The notes below the pieces were generated by a model. It was not told the origin of the DNA. It worked only from the letters and a program-made list of their open reading frames with translations, and made no database searches. A stretch of DNA of 64,000 nt from a virus, in the IMG/VR virus record IMGVR_UViG_3300003322_000571, positions 62,001-126,000 of that record; one strand, 5' to 3'. Below, in pieces: positions 22,536 to 30,614 of this stretch; position 1 is the first letter of the stretch, and each line of letters starts with the position of its first letter. The translations under genes were made by a program, and so were the position numbers.

Positions 22536-23192
22536 ATGGGCACAATGACACAAGAAAACCGTGAAGTTGTTGCCCGTGCTCTTCGTGTCAATTACGGACT
22601 CGTCGTTCATTGTTACAAGTTTAACAAGGAAACGATGGACACGATCCGTGAGATGGTTTCTGTTGGACAAAAGCCATACGATCCGAAGAACGCTGACTTT
22701 GTTGGTGACACACTAGATCGACATCCTTGGAGCTGTTATGGCAATAACCAAGAGATCGTTGCTGCGATGACTTTAGTTCATCATGAGAGTGTGTGGCCAG
22801 AACATGTCAATTTCGCTCGTTCGAAGTTCGATCAGAATACGAAGAAAGTTGACCTCAATATCAACGGACGATCGTTTCAAGTAAAGACCGCCAAACGTGG
22901 TGCTCAGCATTGGTTCGTTCCAGAGAACGATCTGATCGGTGAAGCAGATATGATGCTTGTCGTAGATGCTGCACGTGGACTGATGTATGAATTTGATCGT
23001 GCTCCTTTCAGACGCAACATGAAAGAGCAAATGGATATTGGTGGTCCGTATGATCAATGGCGAGGTGAGCAAGGTTGGTTCGTCGATACCAGCGAAATTG
23101 ATTTTGTCACCACCTATACGATTCCTGCAGGTGTTGCGATGACTTACCTTGAAGGTGACATAATGGTTTATAATGACGGGCTGAAACTATGA
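22536..23192 (+). CDS. Hypothetical protein, possibly PD-(D/E)xK nuclease-like, 218 aa
   Basis: Start at 22536 with CAGGAGT upstream. A hairpin-strand segment KVDLNINGRSFQVKTAKRG looks like the D...(E/Q)xK core of the restriction-endonuclease fold; followed by MMLVVDAARGLMYEFDRAPF. This is suggestive only. It lies between the DpdA-like gene (4-base gap) and a MazG-like gene (4-base overlap). Confidence 0.7.
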   Translation: MGTMTQENREVVARALRVNYGLVVHCYKFNKETMDTIREMVSVGQKPYDPKNADFVGDTLDRHPWSCYGNNQEIVAAMTLVHHESVWPEHVNFARSKFDQNTKKVDLNINGRSFQVKTAKRGAQHWFVPENDLIGEADMMLVVDAARGLMYEFDRAPFRRNMKEQMDIGGPYDQWRGEQGWFVDTSEIDFVTTYTIPAGVAMTYLEGDIMVYNDGLKL

Positions 23193-23677
23193 AGAACAAA
23201 TCAACACGAATCATGAGGCAAATGGTAGTCGATCAGATTACTAAGGGCCGTGCAGAGTATCAAGCAGGTGGAGATCCACATATCGAAGTGTTTGGACCGG
23301 ACGGCAAGTCTGGTTATATCAACTTGCTTAACGAACAACAATCGCTCCCTCAACTTGACAACCAGTTCAATACTCTACCAACGAGCTGCTACGGTAGTGT
23401 GTTGTCGTTTGAAGAAGTTGTTGACATTGTCAAAGCGGAACGTCAATACCAAGCATCGAAGTATAATGAACAACCGCAATCACTTCCCGGCTTTTTGCTG
23501 ATTCTCCAAAAGGAGATTGAAGAAGCAATTGACGGATGGATGAAGGGAGTTAATACTGGCAGGGATTCACCGTTGAATGAAGTGGTTCAGATTGCTGCAA
23601 CCGCTGTTGCATGTATTGAACGTTACGGTGCAACAGGTATCACAACGAACACGAACGACGAGCCGCAGTATCGATAA
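23189..23677 (+). CDS. MazG-like nucleotide pyrophosphohydrolase-related protein
   Basis: 162 aa. The C-terminal half has the all-alpha phage pattern EEVVDIVKAERQYQASKYNE, GFLLILQKEIEEAIDGWMKG and EVVQIAATAVACIERYG, with E(x)3E-type acidic helix residues as in MazG-type NTP hydrolases. N-terminal 70 residues are unrelated. Might clean or shape the nucleotide pool; enzymatic activity not certain. Its stop lies inside the late promoter motif at 23674. Confidence 0.65.
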   Translation: MKNKSTRIMRQMVVDQITKGRAEYQAGGDPHIEVFGPDGKSGYINLLNEQQSLPQLDNQFNTLPTSCYGSVLSFEEVVDIVKAERQYQASKYNEQPQSLPGFLLILQKEIEEAIDGWMKGVNTGRDSPLNEVVQIAATAVACIERYGATGITTNTNDEPQYR

Positions 23678-23700
23678 ATACCGGACTTTCCGGATTTATC
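23673..23700 (+). promoter_or_regulatory. Late promoter in a hairpin with flanking ATAAAT/ATTTAT
   Basis: GATAAATA at 23673-23680. CCGG at 23681-23684 and 23690-23693 pair around loop ACTTT, extended by ATAAAT (23674-23679) with ATTTAT (23694-23699). The GGA of the ribosome site lies in the 3' arm, hidden in read-through RNA only. Confidence 0.6.
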
Positions 23701-23703
23701 AAC

Positions 23704-24351
23704 ATGAAACTGCACGAAATCGTTACTGAACAAGAACTCATCTCTGAAGTCAACTGGCGTTCAGCACTAGCTGCTGGTACAATCGCAGCTAGTGCTATGG
23801 CACCTAGTCATTTGACTGCAAATAAAGCACCTGACCATTCGCCAGCACAAGTTGCTGCGATGCAGAAGCTATACCATAACCAGGGTATTGATCAACTGTC
23901 TCGTATTATTCAAAAGAAGTACAAGGGAGTTGATGATCAAACTGCTCGTCAGATTGCTGATCTAGCACAGAAACATGCTAAGCCAGGTTTCCCACGAGCA
24001 GTTGATATCTTGTCGGTTATTGGTATTGAGAGTTCGTTTAGGCCAACAGCGGTTTCACAATTGAAGAATGATCCTGCGCGTGGACTTATGCAAATGCGTC
24101 CAGGCGTTTGGGGTTTAAAGAAGTCTGACCTTGCTACAATCGAAAAGCAGATTGAGCGAGGTGCAGACGTTCTGCATCAGTACTACGAAAAGCTTGGTAG
24201 TGCTAAAGATGCTCTCCATGCGTACAACATCGGTATCACAAACCTTCGTAAGAACAAGGGACTGAATCCAAAGTACGTAGATAAGTTCCGTAAAGAACGA
24301 GAACAGTACGACACATTTTCCCCGTCATACGCATCAGTTGACCCCGTATAA
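23704..24351 (+). CDS. Lytic transglycosylase-like protein with capsid-targeting-like N-terminus
   Basis: 215 aa. Begins MKLHEIVTEQELISE, similar to the T4-type capsid-targeting peptide. Residues about 95-190 form an SLT/goose-lysozyme-type domain: ILSVIGIESSFRPTAV with catalytic Glu, ARGLMQMRPGVW, and DALHAYNIG. The enzyme cuts peptidoglycan. Late promoter plus targeting-like leader suggests it is packed in the head and delivered with DNA, or is a tail-associated lysin; the packing idea is inferred. Confidence 0.8.
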   Translation: MKLHEIVTEQELISEVNWRSALAAGTIAASAMAPSHLTANKAPDHSPAQVAAMQKLYHNQGIDQLSRIIQKKYKGVDDQTARQIADLAQKHAKPGFPRAVDILSVIGIESSFRPTAVSQLKNDPARGLMQMRPGVWGLKKSDLATIEKQIERGADVLHQYYEKLGSAKDALHAYNIGITNLRKNKGLNPKYVDKFRKEREQYDTFSPSYASVDPV

Positions 24352-24366
24352 CACAACGCGTATACT
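24338..24366 (+). promoter_or_regulatory. Promoter TTGACC-N17-TATACT
   Basis: TTGACC at 24338-24343 (inside the end of the preceding gene), 17 bases, TATACT at 24361-24366. One of the best sigma70-like promoters here. Confidence 0.65.
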
Positions 24367-24401
24367 GACGGCATAACTATAACAATAAGGAGAACACGTA
24401 G

Positions 24402-24974
24402 ATGTTCATCAATCCTAGAACAGCAATTGCTGAAGGCTGGGTTACTTTTCCTGCATGGATGACGGAAGAGCAGAAAGAAAAGTGCATTCAGCCGAACGCA
24501 CTTGATTTTACGTTGGACCACGTTAACGCTATTAGGACAGACGTTCCGTTTATCCTGTATGAAGACAAGTCAAAAGTCCAGCACCGTAGGTTGATCGAAG
24601 TCGCACCTTCGAACGGCGTATTCCATCTTGTCAATCAGTTTGAATCGCCTCTGTGGGGTGGCTACTTCAACACGACAAAGTACGATTTTCAGTCTGACTT
24701 CTATGTCAACTTGCCGGAGGGCGTTGCTGCACTTGTTATTGTTCGCTCAACGTTGAACCGTAACGGCCTGTTTATTACAACGGGTCTTTGGGATTCTGGT
24801 TTCAAAGGTCATATCGCCGGTGTTCTTCACAATACCGATGGTGAAGCTCATATCGAAGAGCACGTCCGTATTGGACAAATCATGTTCATCAAGTCAGAAT
24901 TCAGTGGAGCTCTGTACGCTGGTGGATACAACACTGAAGCAGGCCAACATTGGACCACAAGGAGTACACAATGA
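24402..24974 (+). CDS. dCTP deaminase/dUTPase-superfamily protein
   Basis: 190 aa. Signatures: QPNALDFTLDHV (compare QPASVDLRL), AALVIVRSTLNRNGLFITTGLWDSGFKGHI with the RSS/T...G and DxGF motifs, and a C-terminal IGQIMF strand. The family lowers dUTP or deaminates dCTP, both useful to a phage copying its own DNA. Which reaction occurs cannot be told. Ribosome site AAGGAGA. Confidence 0.78.
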   Translation: MFINPRTAIAEGWVTFPAWMTEEQKEKCIQPNALDFTLDHVNAIRTDVPFILYEDKSKVQHRRLIEVAPSNGVFHLVNQFESPLWGGYFNTTKYDFQSDFYVNLPEGVAALVIVRSTLNRNGLFITTGLWDSGFKGHIAGVLHNTDGEAHIEEHVRIGQIMFIKSEFSGALYAGGYNTEAGQHWTTRSTQ

Positions 24975-25195
24975 GTGACGAACTAAAACGAATCGAACAA
25001 CTAGAACAAGCTGTTGTTCAGCTGACGAAGCAAGTAAACTACATGGCACTTCAACTTGGATTCATTCAAGTTGCACCCGCTGCCACGGCCGCTGGTGAAG
25101 GTGTTGCTGGCCAACGTCAAATCGCTGGTAATCCGAACCGTACTGAAACAGGAATGGGCCCTCTACTCAATCCAACCGGATCGCAGTACCTGTAA
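24971..25195 (+). CDS. Hypothetical protein, 74 aa
   Basis: Start at 24971 overlaps the preceding stop (ATGA). N-terminal coiled coil (LKRIEQLEQAVVQLTKQVNY), then an Ala/Gly-rich tail with APAATAAGEGVAGQRQIAGN. Not recognised. Confidence 0.75.
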   Translation: MSDELKRIEQLEQAVVQLTKQVNYMALQLGFIQVAPAATAAGEGVAGQRQIAGNPNRTETGMGPLLNPTGSQYL

Positions 25196-25202
25196 TCTCT
25201 AG

Positions 25203-25231
25203 TTGATCAACTAAGCTAAAGGGGTGATAGT
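25203..25231 (+). promoter_or_regulatory. Promoter inside terminator: TTGATC-N17-GATAGT
   Basis: TTGATC at 25203-25208, 17 bases, GATAGT at 25226-25231. The -10 box overlaps the 5' arm end and loop of the terminator at 25220. Confidence 0.5.
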
Positions 25232-25252
25232 GAAAACGTCACCTCTTTTTCT
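25220..25252 (+). terminator. Intrinsic terminator
   Basis: AGGGGTGA (25220-25227) pairs with TCACCTCT (25239-25246, one G.U), followed by TTTTCTTTT. Confidence 0.7.
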
Positions 25253-25278
25253 TTTGTTGGTTATCTTTGGAGAACCAG

Positions 25279-25529
25279 GTATGATGATAACACTTCAATA
25301 CTTCCTTGAAAACGCCGTCGCGAAGATGTTCTACGACGACACGGTCGAAACAAGGATGTCCTATAACAAGAAAAACAAGGATACCAAATGTCAAAACCAC
25401 GGGGCTACATTGAACGCGTTCTGTTCATTGACGCTGAAACATCTGGGATTGCGCTCGGCAGTGCAGACCCCTCCTACGATGAAGCGTCCGGTAAGGAATA
25501 TCAAGCTGTCTCATGGGGGTTGGTTGTAG
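25279..25529 (+). CDS. Doubtful ORF overlapping the exonuclease gene
   Basis: GGAGA lies upstream of the ATG at 25279. The first 36 codons (MMITLQYFLENAVAKMFYDD) look coding, but the frame then runs 142 bases into the DnaQ-like gene. Either a real protein with an unusually long overlap, or a short leader whose true end was lost. No family recognised. Confidence 0.4.
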
Positions 25530-26005
25530 CCGACGCTCAGACGTTGAAGCCACTCGACAAACTGTATGTCGAGATCAAATACAACGGAACAGCAGAATGG
25601 TCAAAGGAAGCTCAAAAAGTCCACGGCCTTTCGCTAGCATACCTTGAAGAAAATGGCGTTGATGAAGAAGACGCCGTTGTTCAAATCGCCGAACTAATCC
25701 TCAAGCACTGGGGCCACGACGGTGTCGTTTGTGTTGGTGGTCATAACGTTGCGACGTTTGATCTGCCATTCTTCCGTCGACTGCTTAACAAATTTGACAT
25801 CAATGTCAAGTTCGGCAGCAAGACGATTGACACGAACGCAATTGGTTTCGCAACTTTCGGCACTCACAATAGTGACGACTTGTTCGAAATGGTAGGATTG
25901 CCACCTCGCGATCCTGCAGGACATAATGCACTAGACGATGCTGATCGTGCTCGTCAAGCAGTAATGTATGTCCGTAAGCTGTTCAAACACTGCGTGGACG
26001 GCTAA
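25388..26005 (+). CDS. DnaQ-like DEDDh 3'-5' exonuclease
   Basis: 205 aa. ExoI motif FIDAETSG (Asp at about 15, Glu at about 17), ExoII VGGHNVATFDLPFF, and ExoIII HNALDDADRARQAV with the His and Asp of the DEDDh class. Similar to proofreading or RNase T-like domains without polymerase. Acts on DNA or RNA 3' ends. Followed after one base by a phosphoribosyltransferase. Confidence 0.85.
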   Translation: MSKPRGYIERVLFIDAETSGIALGSADPSYDEASGKEYQAVSWGLVVADAQTLKPLDKLYVEIKYNGTAEWSKEAQKVHGLSLAYLEENGVDEEDAVVQIAELILKHWGHDGVVCVGGHNVATFDLPFFRRLLNKFDINVKFGSKTIDTNAIGFATFGTHNSDDLFEMVGLPPRDPAGHNALDDADRARQAVMYVRKLFKHCVDG

Positions 26006-26006
26006 T

Positions 26007-26462
26007 ATGGCACAACCGAAATTCATTACCAATCCGTCGTATGACGCACTGCATAATGCAGCTGTCACAATGGTTCGTGAAGCTCGGACACTCGCATGGA
26101 TCGACGCCATTGTCGCTCCCGTGCGAGGTGGACTGATGTTCGGTGTCATCGCGTCACACAAGTTGAACGTTCCTGTCATCCCAATTCACTACTCTTCCAA
26201 GGGCGGTAATGGCGACGACAAGAATCACACAAACACAATCGTAGCACTCGCTAACGGCGTTAAGACGATCTTGCTCGTTGACGACATCATCGACAGCGGT
26301 AACACGCTGAAAGAAATTCATGATGCGTACACAGCTGCAGGGATCAAGGTGATCTCCGCTGCATTCCACTACAAAGAGAATGCAGTGTTTCATCCTGATC
26401 TGTACTTCTGGCGCATCCCAGCTGATAGTCCGTTCATTACGTATCCGTATGAGAATGCGTAA
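26007..26462 (+). CDS. Phosphoribosyltransferase (purine salvage type)
   Basis: 151 aa from ATG at 26007. PRPP motif TILLVDDIIDSGNTLKEI, with an upstream core IVAPVRGGLMFGVIASHKL typical of hypoxanthine/xanthine-guanine transferases. Likely salvages a purine base for nucleotide synthesis. Different from the Ter-cluster enzyme at 15957 in length and motif. Its last bases overlap, tail to tail, the minus-strand GIY-YIG gene. Confidence 0.85.
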   Translation: MAQPKFITNPSYDALHNAAVTMVREARTLAWIDAIVAPVRGGLMFGVIASHKLNVPVIPIHYSSKGGNGDDKNHTNTIVALANGVKTILLVDDIIDSGNTLKEIHDAYTAAGIKVISAAFHYKENAVFHPDLYFWRIPADSPFITYPYENA

Positions 26463-27195
26463 TTTTTGACCAACGATATCCAAAAGCGATGTCGTTATTC
26501 ACTGCAGCTCGTGAGATATAGGATACACCCGTATTCATTTCACGAGCTGCAGCAGAAATGCTGTCGAACACCTTGATGATATTTCCATTGAGATCAGATT
26601 GAATAACTTGATGTTTTAGAAGTTTGGATCTGGGTACTCTATTGTCGGGAGCAGCAAACTTCCACACGTAGCCTTTAGTGGAAGCGTACAGTCCCTGGCA
26701 ACAGTACAGAATATAAGATCCATTAATCCCTGTAGCTTTCGCTGCAACTCTGGATGATGGATAACGTGCTAGTTCCTGTCCTTCCAGGTTATACTGGATC
26801 ACTTCTGTACCTCCATGGGAAGCATTACTTCGTCGTGTGCCTTGTAAGGAAGCACTGATACGAGATCGAGTATTTTGTGATAAAACTCGACCGGAACCAG
26901 CACCTTCACCACCGTTTTGTAGGTTGGTGAGTATTCCTGTTCCATTATCTCGTCGTCCATACTGTTCAATCAGTTGACGTTCAAGGATATATGCAGACTC
27001 TTCATCGGCGCATTGAACGTGTTCAATAATGATGTCTTGACCAGCGGATCTAATTTGATTGATGACAGCATCTTTATATGGATTCTGTCCATTCGTGCTT
27101 GGATTGAAATGAACCCTCGAACGTCTGCCCTTGCCTTTTCCAATGTAAAAAGGTAAATTGGTGGACGGATCGATTAATTTATACACATAGAACAT
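26437..27195 (-). CDS. GIY-YIG homing endonuclease with NUMOD/IENR repeats
   Basis: 252 aa. N-terminus MFYVYKLIDPSTNLPFYIGK carries the YxY..YIGKG signature; further motifs are RRSRVHFNP and ILERQLIEQYGR with the catalytic Glu. C-terminal half has two DNA-binding repeats: ELARYPSSRVAAKATGINGS with YVWKF, and IIKVFDSISAAAREMNTGVS with GYRWSK. Intact mobile element gene. Opposite to its neighbours and expressed from a consensus late promoter at 27213-27220. Confidence 0.9.
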   Translation of the reverse strand: MFYVYKLIDPSTNLPFYIGKGKGRRSRVHFNPSTNGQNPYKDAVINQIRSAGQDIIIEHVQCADEESAYILERQLIEQYGRRDNGTGILTNLQNGGEGAGSGRVLSQNTRSRISASLQGTRRSNASHGGTEVIQYNLEGQELARYPSSRVAAKATGINGSYILYCCQGLYASTKGYVWKFAAPDNRVPRSKLLKHQVIQSDLNGNIIKVFDSISAAAREMNTGVSYISRAAVNNDIAFGYRWSKITHSHTDT

Positions 27196-27212
27196 GGTTA
27201 GTACCTCTCTAT

Positions 27213-27220
27213 TATTTATA
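27213..27220 (-). promoter_or_regulatory. Late promoter, consensus TATAAATA
   Basis: Minus strand reads exactly TATAAATA, 18 bases upstream of the GIY-YIG start; ribosome site GAGAGGT follows. Confidence 0.75.
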
Positions 27221-27246
27221 GAAAGCTACTATCCGTACGAAAACAC

Positions 27247-27477
27247 ATGACGTACACACTTTGGCACCTAGCTAAAGACGTTGTCACCGGCAAAGTCAAA
27301 CTAGCATCACGCGAAGTGACGAAAAGCCGGTTGGCAACATGCAGCGGATGCGAAGCAAAGAACAACAAACTGAACACCTGTACGGCGTGCGGGTGTTATC
27401 TTCCTGCTAAAGCTCGTTTAGCTGATGCAGATTGCCCTATGGAGCTTTGGAATGACAGAAAACAAGTTGCAGAGTGA
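27247..27477 (+). CDS. Small zinc-ribbon protein, 76 aa
   Basis: Four Cys in two pairs (CSGCEAKNNKLNTCTACGC) form a zinc ribbon, with a further Cys in DADCP. The N-terminus is helical (YTLWHLAKDVVTGKVKLASR). Resembles small phage and bacterial zinc-ribbon proteins of unknown role. Confidence 0.75.
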   Translation: MTYTLWHLAKDVVTGKVKLASREVTKSRLATCSGCEAKNNKLNTCTACGCYLPAKARLADADCPMELWNDRKQVAE

Positions 27478-27703
27478 ATTATCGCCTGCGATGAACCCAC
27501 CAAACAAAGATTACATGGTTGAATTACAATTGCGTATTGCACAGCAAAACATGAACGATGCGTTTGCTAAACGTGTCTTGGAAATGGCATGTGAGTATGG
27601 TTGGTCAGGCGATCTTGTTGAGATCGAATGGTTCGTCAAGTGGATCCACGATAAGTTGGATGTCCCATACGATCCTACGCCCATTCAAAACGTTGAGTGT
27701 TAA
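27452..27703 (+). CDS. Hypothetical protein, 83 aa
   Basis: Start at 27452, with GGAG 7 bases upstream, overlapping the zinc-ribbon gene by 26 bases. Helical sequence LQLRIAQQNMNDAFAKRVLE. Not recognised. Confidence 0.65.
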   Translation: MTENKLQSELSPAMNPPNKDYMVELQLRIAQQNMNDAFAKRVLEMACEYGWSGDLVEIEWFVKWIHDKLDVPYDPTPIQNVEC

Positions 27704-27714
27704 TCTCTAATCAG

Positions 27715-27743
27715 TTGATTTAATCTATCGGGTCAAATATAGT
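27715..27743 (+). promoter_or_regulatory. Promoter TTGATT-N17-TATAGT
   Basis: TTGATT at 27715-27720, 17 bases, TATAGT at 27738-27743. Close to consensus; starts a run of small unknown genes. Confidence 0.6.
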
Positions 27744-27772
27744 GAAGGTGAAATAACTTTTCAGTGTGTTTA

Positions 27773-27988
27773 ATGGTAGAAGATAACCACCTGATCGACA
27801 TGGACGACTTTGAAGTACAGCAAGTTGCTTACTTCAATGGTCTCCTTGCTGCTGAGCAGTACATGAACGAGGTCAACAATGGCTATATCCAAACTTTGGA
27901 TTTGACAGAAGCTATTGCTGATCTCGTTCATCGGGAAGACATTTTCTTTGCTCCTCTGGTCAGTCTTTCGAACCGTACTGACCACTGA
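27773..27988 (+). CDS. Hypothetical protein, 71 aa
   Basis: Acidic, helical (IDMDDFEVQQVAYFNGLLAA). No clear Shine-Dalgarno. A GTG at 27764 is an alternative start. Not recognised. Confidence 0.55.
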   Translation: MVEDNHLIDMDDFEVQQVAYFNGLLAAEQYMNEVNNGYIQTLDLTEAIADLVHREDIFFAPLVSLSNRTDH

Positions 27989-28061
27989 AAATGGATTGAC
28001 CCGTAAAAAGGGTTAATTGAAGATATATTGAACCGTTGGGTTAAAGTTTGAGGAGTACTTT

Positions 28062-28592
28062 ATGAGTAAGGTTGTGATGTCGTGGGGTGATCGGTTTGCT
28101 GTTATCGATCACTATCGCCCGACCGATGAAAAGATTTGCCAGGTGTTCGGCCTTGACGCCGGAGAGCTGGAGATGGCACGGATGATGTTGAAGACCGGCA
28201 CGTTCAAGGTCAACAAGTCACTCGATGTGTCGAAATACAGTTCACTGTTCAGCGACAACAGCGAAGTGCAAGTGATCACCGCTGTCACGCCAGGTGCAAT
28301 TTCGAAAAAGGGCAGTGCAACGACGCACACAATGCCTGAATCCGCATCGAAGCGCGTTCGTCCTCCGCAGAAGCGCGGCCGTAAGGGTGACAAGATCAGT
28401 CGTGCACTGCAATCAGTGACGACGACGAAGGTTCCAGTCGAGGAGTTCTGCAAGCAACACGATGTTTCGCTCGCCGTTCTGCGTCAGTCGAAGCGGTTCA
28501 TCGAGAAGCTGCCTCCTGATGTGCAAGCAACGATCGGTAAGATCAATGTTCGCCAAGACGGTTCGAAGGTTCTGATGATCTGGAAGGACTGA
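28062..28592 (+). CDS. Putative DNA-binding protein, 176 aa
   Basis: Ribosome site GAGGAGT. N-terminal helices (DEKICQVFGLDAGELEMARM) could form a helix-turn-helix; a basic linker KRVRPPQKRGRKGDKI resembles an AT-hook; a second helical pair follows (VEEFCKQHDVSLAVLRQSKR). Likely nucleic-acid binding and perhaps regulatory. Family not recognised. Confidence 0.75.
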   Translation: MSKVVMSWGDRFAVIDHYRPTDEKICQVFGLDAGELEMARMMLKTGTFKVNKSLDVSKYSSLFSDNSEVQVITAVTPGAISKKGSATTHTMPESASKRVRPPQKRGRKGDKISRALQSVTTTKVPVEEFCKQHDVSLAVLRQSKRFIEKLPPDVQATIGKINVRQDGSKVLMIWKD

Positions 28593-28593
28593 C

Positions 28594-28872
28594 ATGGGAA
28601 TGTCAACTCGTGTTCACGGACTCGTGCCACCTGATGCAAAGTACTTAGCAAAGCTTGATGCTTACCTTGCGTGCGAGCGAGCAGGTGTTAGCATTCCTGT
28701 TGAACTGATGGATTTCTTCGAGGGACGTCCTAACGCTGACGGGATGGCAATCAGCATCAAAGATGCTGTGTCTGAGTTTTCTGACAGTAATACAGCTACG
28801 GATGGGTGGATCGTTGATCTGTCGAAGCTTGATCCAAAGGTCAAAAAGATTCGTTTCGTCAACAGCTACTGA
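28594..28872 (+). CDS. Hypothetical protein, 92 aa
   Basis: One-base gap to the preceding gene. Begins MGMSTRVHGLVPPDAKYLAK, close to a small phage family starting with a similar HG(F/L)xPPD motif of unknown function. Ends in an alpha/beta region (WIVDLSKLDPKVKKIRFVNS). Confidence 0.75.
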   Translation: MGMSTRVHGLVPPDAKYLAKLDAYLACERAGVSIPVELMDFFEGRPNADGMAISIKDAVSEFSDSNTATDGWIVDLSKLDPKVKKIRFVNSY

Positions 28873-28874
28873 TT

Positions 28875-29174
28875 ATGAGCGGATTCAAGATTGTTGACAT
28901 TCACATCGTTGGTGAAGGTGCTGATGTGATCTTCCAAGATGACAATGCTACGGAACTCTTCACAGGGAAGTCGTTCCGGCGTATGCCAAACGGAAAGTTA
29001 GCGTTAGCACATCAACCATACGGTCTCGGTTCAGCGGCCGAGCGAGCTTTCGGTGCAGATTACAAGAATGCACGACACGTGGTCGATGATCCACGTGATT
29101 TCCGGAAGGAGGCGTTCATGCCATCCAAGGCAAGAATCGTTTGGACCAAGAAAGTAAAAGCTCTCGCCCCTTGA
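28875..29174 (+). CDS. Hypothetical protein, 99 aa
   Basis: Begins with strands (FKIVDIHIVGEGADVIFQDD), then a basic region. Gene is two bases after the previous stop and ends before a terminator. Not recognised. Confidence 0.7.
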   Translation: MSGFKIVDIHIVGEGADVIFQDDNATELFTGKSFRRMPNGKLALAHQPYGLGSAAERAFGADYKNARHVVDDPRDFRKEAFMPSKARIVWTKKVKALAP

Positions 29175-29191
29175 AGGGTTGGTGCATAAGT

Positions 29192-29228
29192 AAAAAGGCG
29201 TTCCCAAAAGGAGCGCCTTTTCTTTTTG
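29192..29228 (+). terminator. Intrinsic terminator
   Basis: Stem of AAAGGCG and GCGCCTTT with inner TCC/GGA pairing around CAAAA, 29192-29221, then CTTTTT. Confidence 0.75.
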
Positions 29229-29240
29229 CACAATTGAAAG

Positions 29241-29246
29241 TATACT
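29241..29246 (+). promoter_or_regulatory. Possible -10 box TATACT
   Basis: TATACT 44 bases before the gene at 29290; the -35 would fall in the terminator T-run and is poor. A small inverted repeat (AGACC/GGTCT) follows at 29253-29270. Confidence 0.3.
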
Positions 29247-29289
29247 CTGTTAAGACCGTTAGTTTGGTCTTTCAGTGTAAACGGCTTTT

Positions 29290-29898
29290 ATGGCGACCGA
29301 ACAACAACTAAAAACGCTAGACAAGTACGTTGACGCTATCCACGAACTGCTGATTGACCAGATCGAAGGGATCAAAACTAATCCCAAGCGTCAACTGCTA
29401 CAGAACAGGTTAATCTTCACACGGATGCTCGGGCAGATGTTATACGATGCGCCGAAGCTACACACCGGCATGGTTAGCGTCCGCATGGTTGAACAGAAGT
29501 TGAAGAACTTCAGTGCGAAGGCGTGTCAAGAACATCACCACACAAGACAAAAGGGCGGATCAGCGTTAATAGCGCTGGTCGACCGCGCTATTGCCAGTGG
29601 TGTTTATCCGTCTAAAGACCAGGTGCGACAACTTGCCTTGAAGTATTGCCAAGTTCACTACACAACTGTTGCTGAGAACAACAAGCTTCGAAAGCATCAA
29701 AAGCATTGTTCCAGTGAAGCAGCGTATAGACGAGCTAATATCCAATTGGTACACGCCCCAGATCTGTTTACCAAACGAGGTAAGCATGCAGAGGTTTGGA
29801 AACAAGAAATGCGTGACAAATATCAGCCAGTGGTTGACTCGTACCACAAGCCACAACCAATACAACAGAACTTTGAATGGCCAGATATCATTCACTAA
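29290..29898 (+). CDS. Hypothetical protein, 202 aa
   Basis: Helical protein (LDKYVDAIHELLIDQIEGIK) with a basic His-rich middle (QEHHHTRQKGGSALIAL) and a tail rich in Lys and His. Not recognised. Its stop shares a base with the next start (TAATG). Confidence 0.75.
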   Translation: MATEQQLKTLDKYVDAIHELLIDQIEGIKTNPKRQLLQNRLIFTRMLGQMLYDAPKLHTGMVSVRMVEQKLKNFSAKACQEHHHTRQKGGSALIALVDRAIASGVYPSKDQVRQLALKYCQVHYTTVAENNKLRKHQKHCSSEAAYRRANIQLVHAPDLFTKRGKHAEVWKQEMRDKYQPVVDSYHKPQPIQQNFEWPDIIH

Positions 29899-30614
29899 TG
29901 ACTTATATTGTATACCAGTTAACCTCTCCCTCAGGTAAAAAGTATTTCGGACTATCTAGTAAGACATTATCTGTCCGCGTTTCAACTCACATGAAAGATC
30001 GTCAGCGATTAATCAATAGAGGAAAGCATCTACCCAGGCTATATGCTGCCTTCGGTAAGTATCCTATTGATCTCTGGAAGCAAACTGTTCTGTTTGAGGG
30101 GTTGACGAGATCCGAGGCTGAAGTTAAGGAACGGGAATTAATAGCAATCCACAATACACAAAACCCTTCGTGTGGATACAATATGGCTGAAGGTGGGATA
30201 GGAGGGGATACTGGCCGCAATGGAGAACTTGACAAAAGGCAAAAGCATTCTGAGCGAATGAAAGCTCTCAACGCAGATCCTCTATTCGTCAAGAATCGCA
30301 TTGAAAAGGGACAAACCTCTATACGCAACAATCCCGAACAGTTCCGGGTCAATGCAATTAAGAGGAAAATGAGGCTTCGAAGATCCTCAAATCATCAAAA
30401 TCACACAGGCATGTGGGTGGTTCGAGGAGTACCGTACGGTAGTCTACGTGAAGCAGTGGCATCTACGGGCGTAAGTGAAAGCACGATTGTAAAGTTTTGC
30501 AATAAACCCGATGTTGTAGCAGGATGTACAAACAAGTATATCAAGATCGGAACAACGCCTAGAGAAAATGGCTACTACAAAACAATAAAGGAAAAAGATA
30601 ATGGCAAAGTATGA
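29898..30614 (+). CDS. GIY-YIG homing endonuclease
   Basis: 238 aa. MTYIVYQLTSPSGKKYFGLS has the VYQ...YFG variant of the YxY/YIG pair; KYPIDLWKQTVLFEGLTRSE with E in KERELIAIHNT supplies the catalytic Glu; NPSCGYNMAEGG is the NUMOD3-like turn. C-terminal DNA-binding part YGSLREAVASTGVSESTIVK. Unlike the other two, it runs with its neighbours and is translationally coupled. It lies between a 202-aa gene and QueE, overlapping QueE by 14 bases. Confidence 0.85.
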   Translation: MTYIVYQLTSPSGKKYFGLSSKTLSVRVSTHMKDRQRLINRGKHLPRLYAAFGKYPIDLWKQTVLFEGLTRSEAEVKERELIAIHNTQNPSCGYNMAEGGIGGDTGRNGELDKRQKHSERMKALNADPLFVKNRIEKGQTSIRNNPEQFRVNAIKRKMRLRRSSNHQNHTGMWVVRGVPYGSLREAVASTGVSESTIVKFCNKPDVVAGCTNKYIKIGTTPRENGYYKTIKEKDNGKV

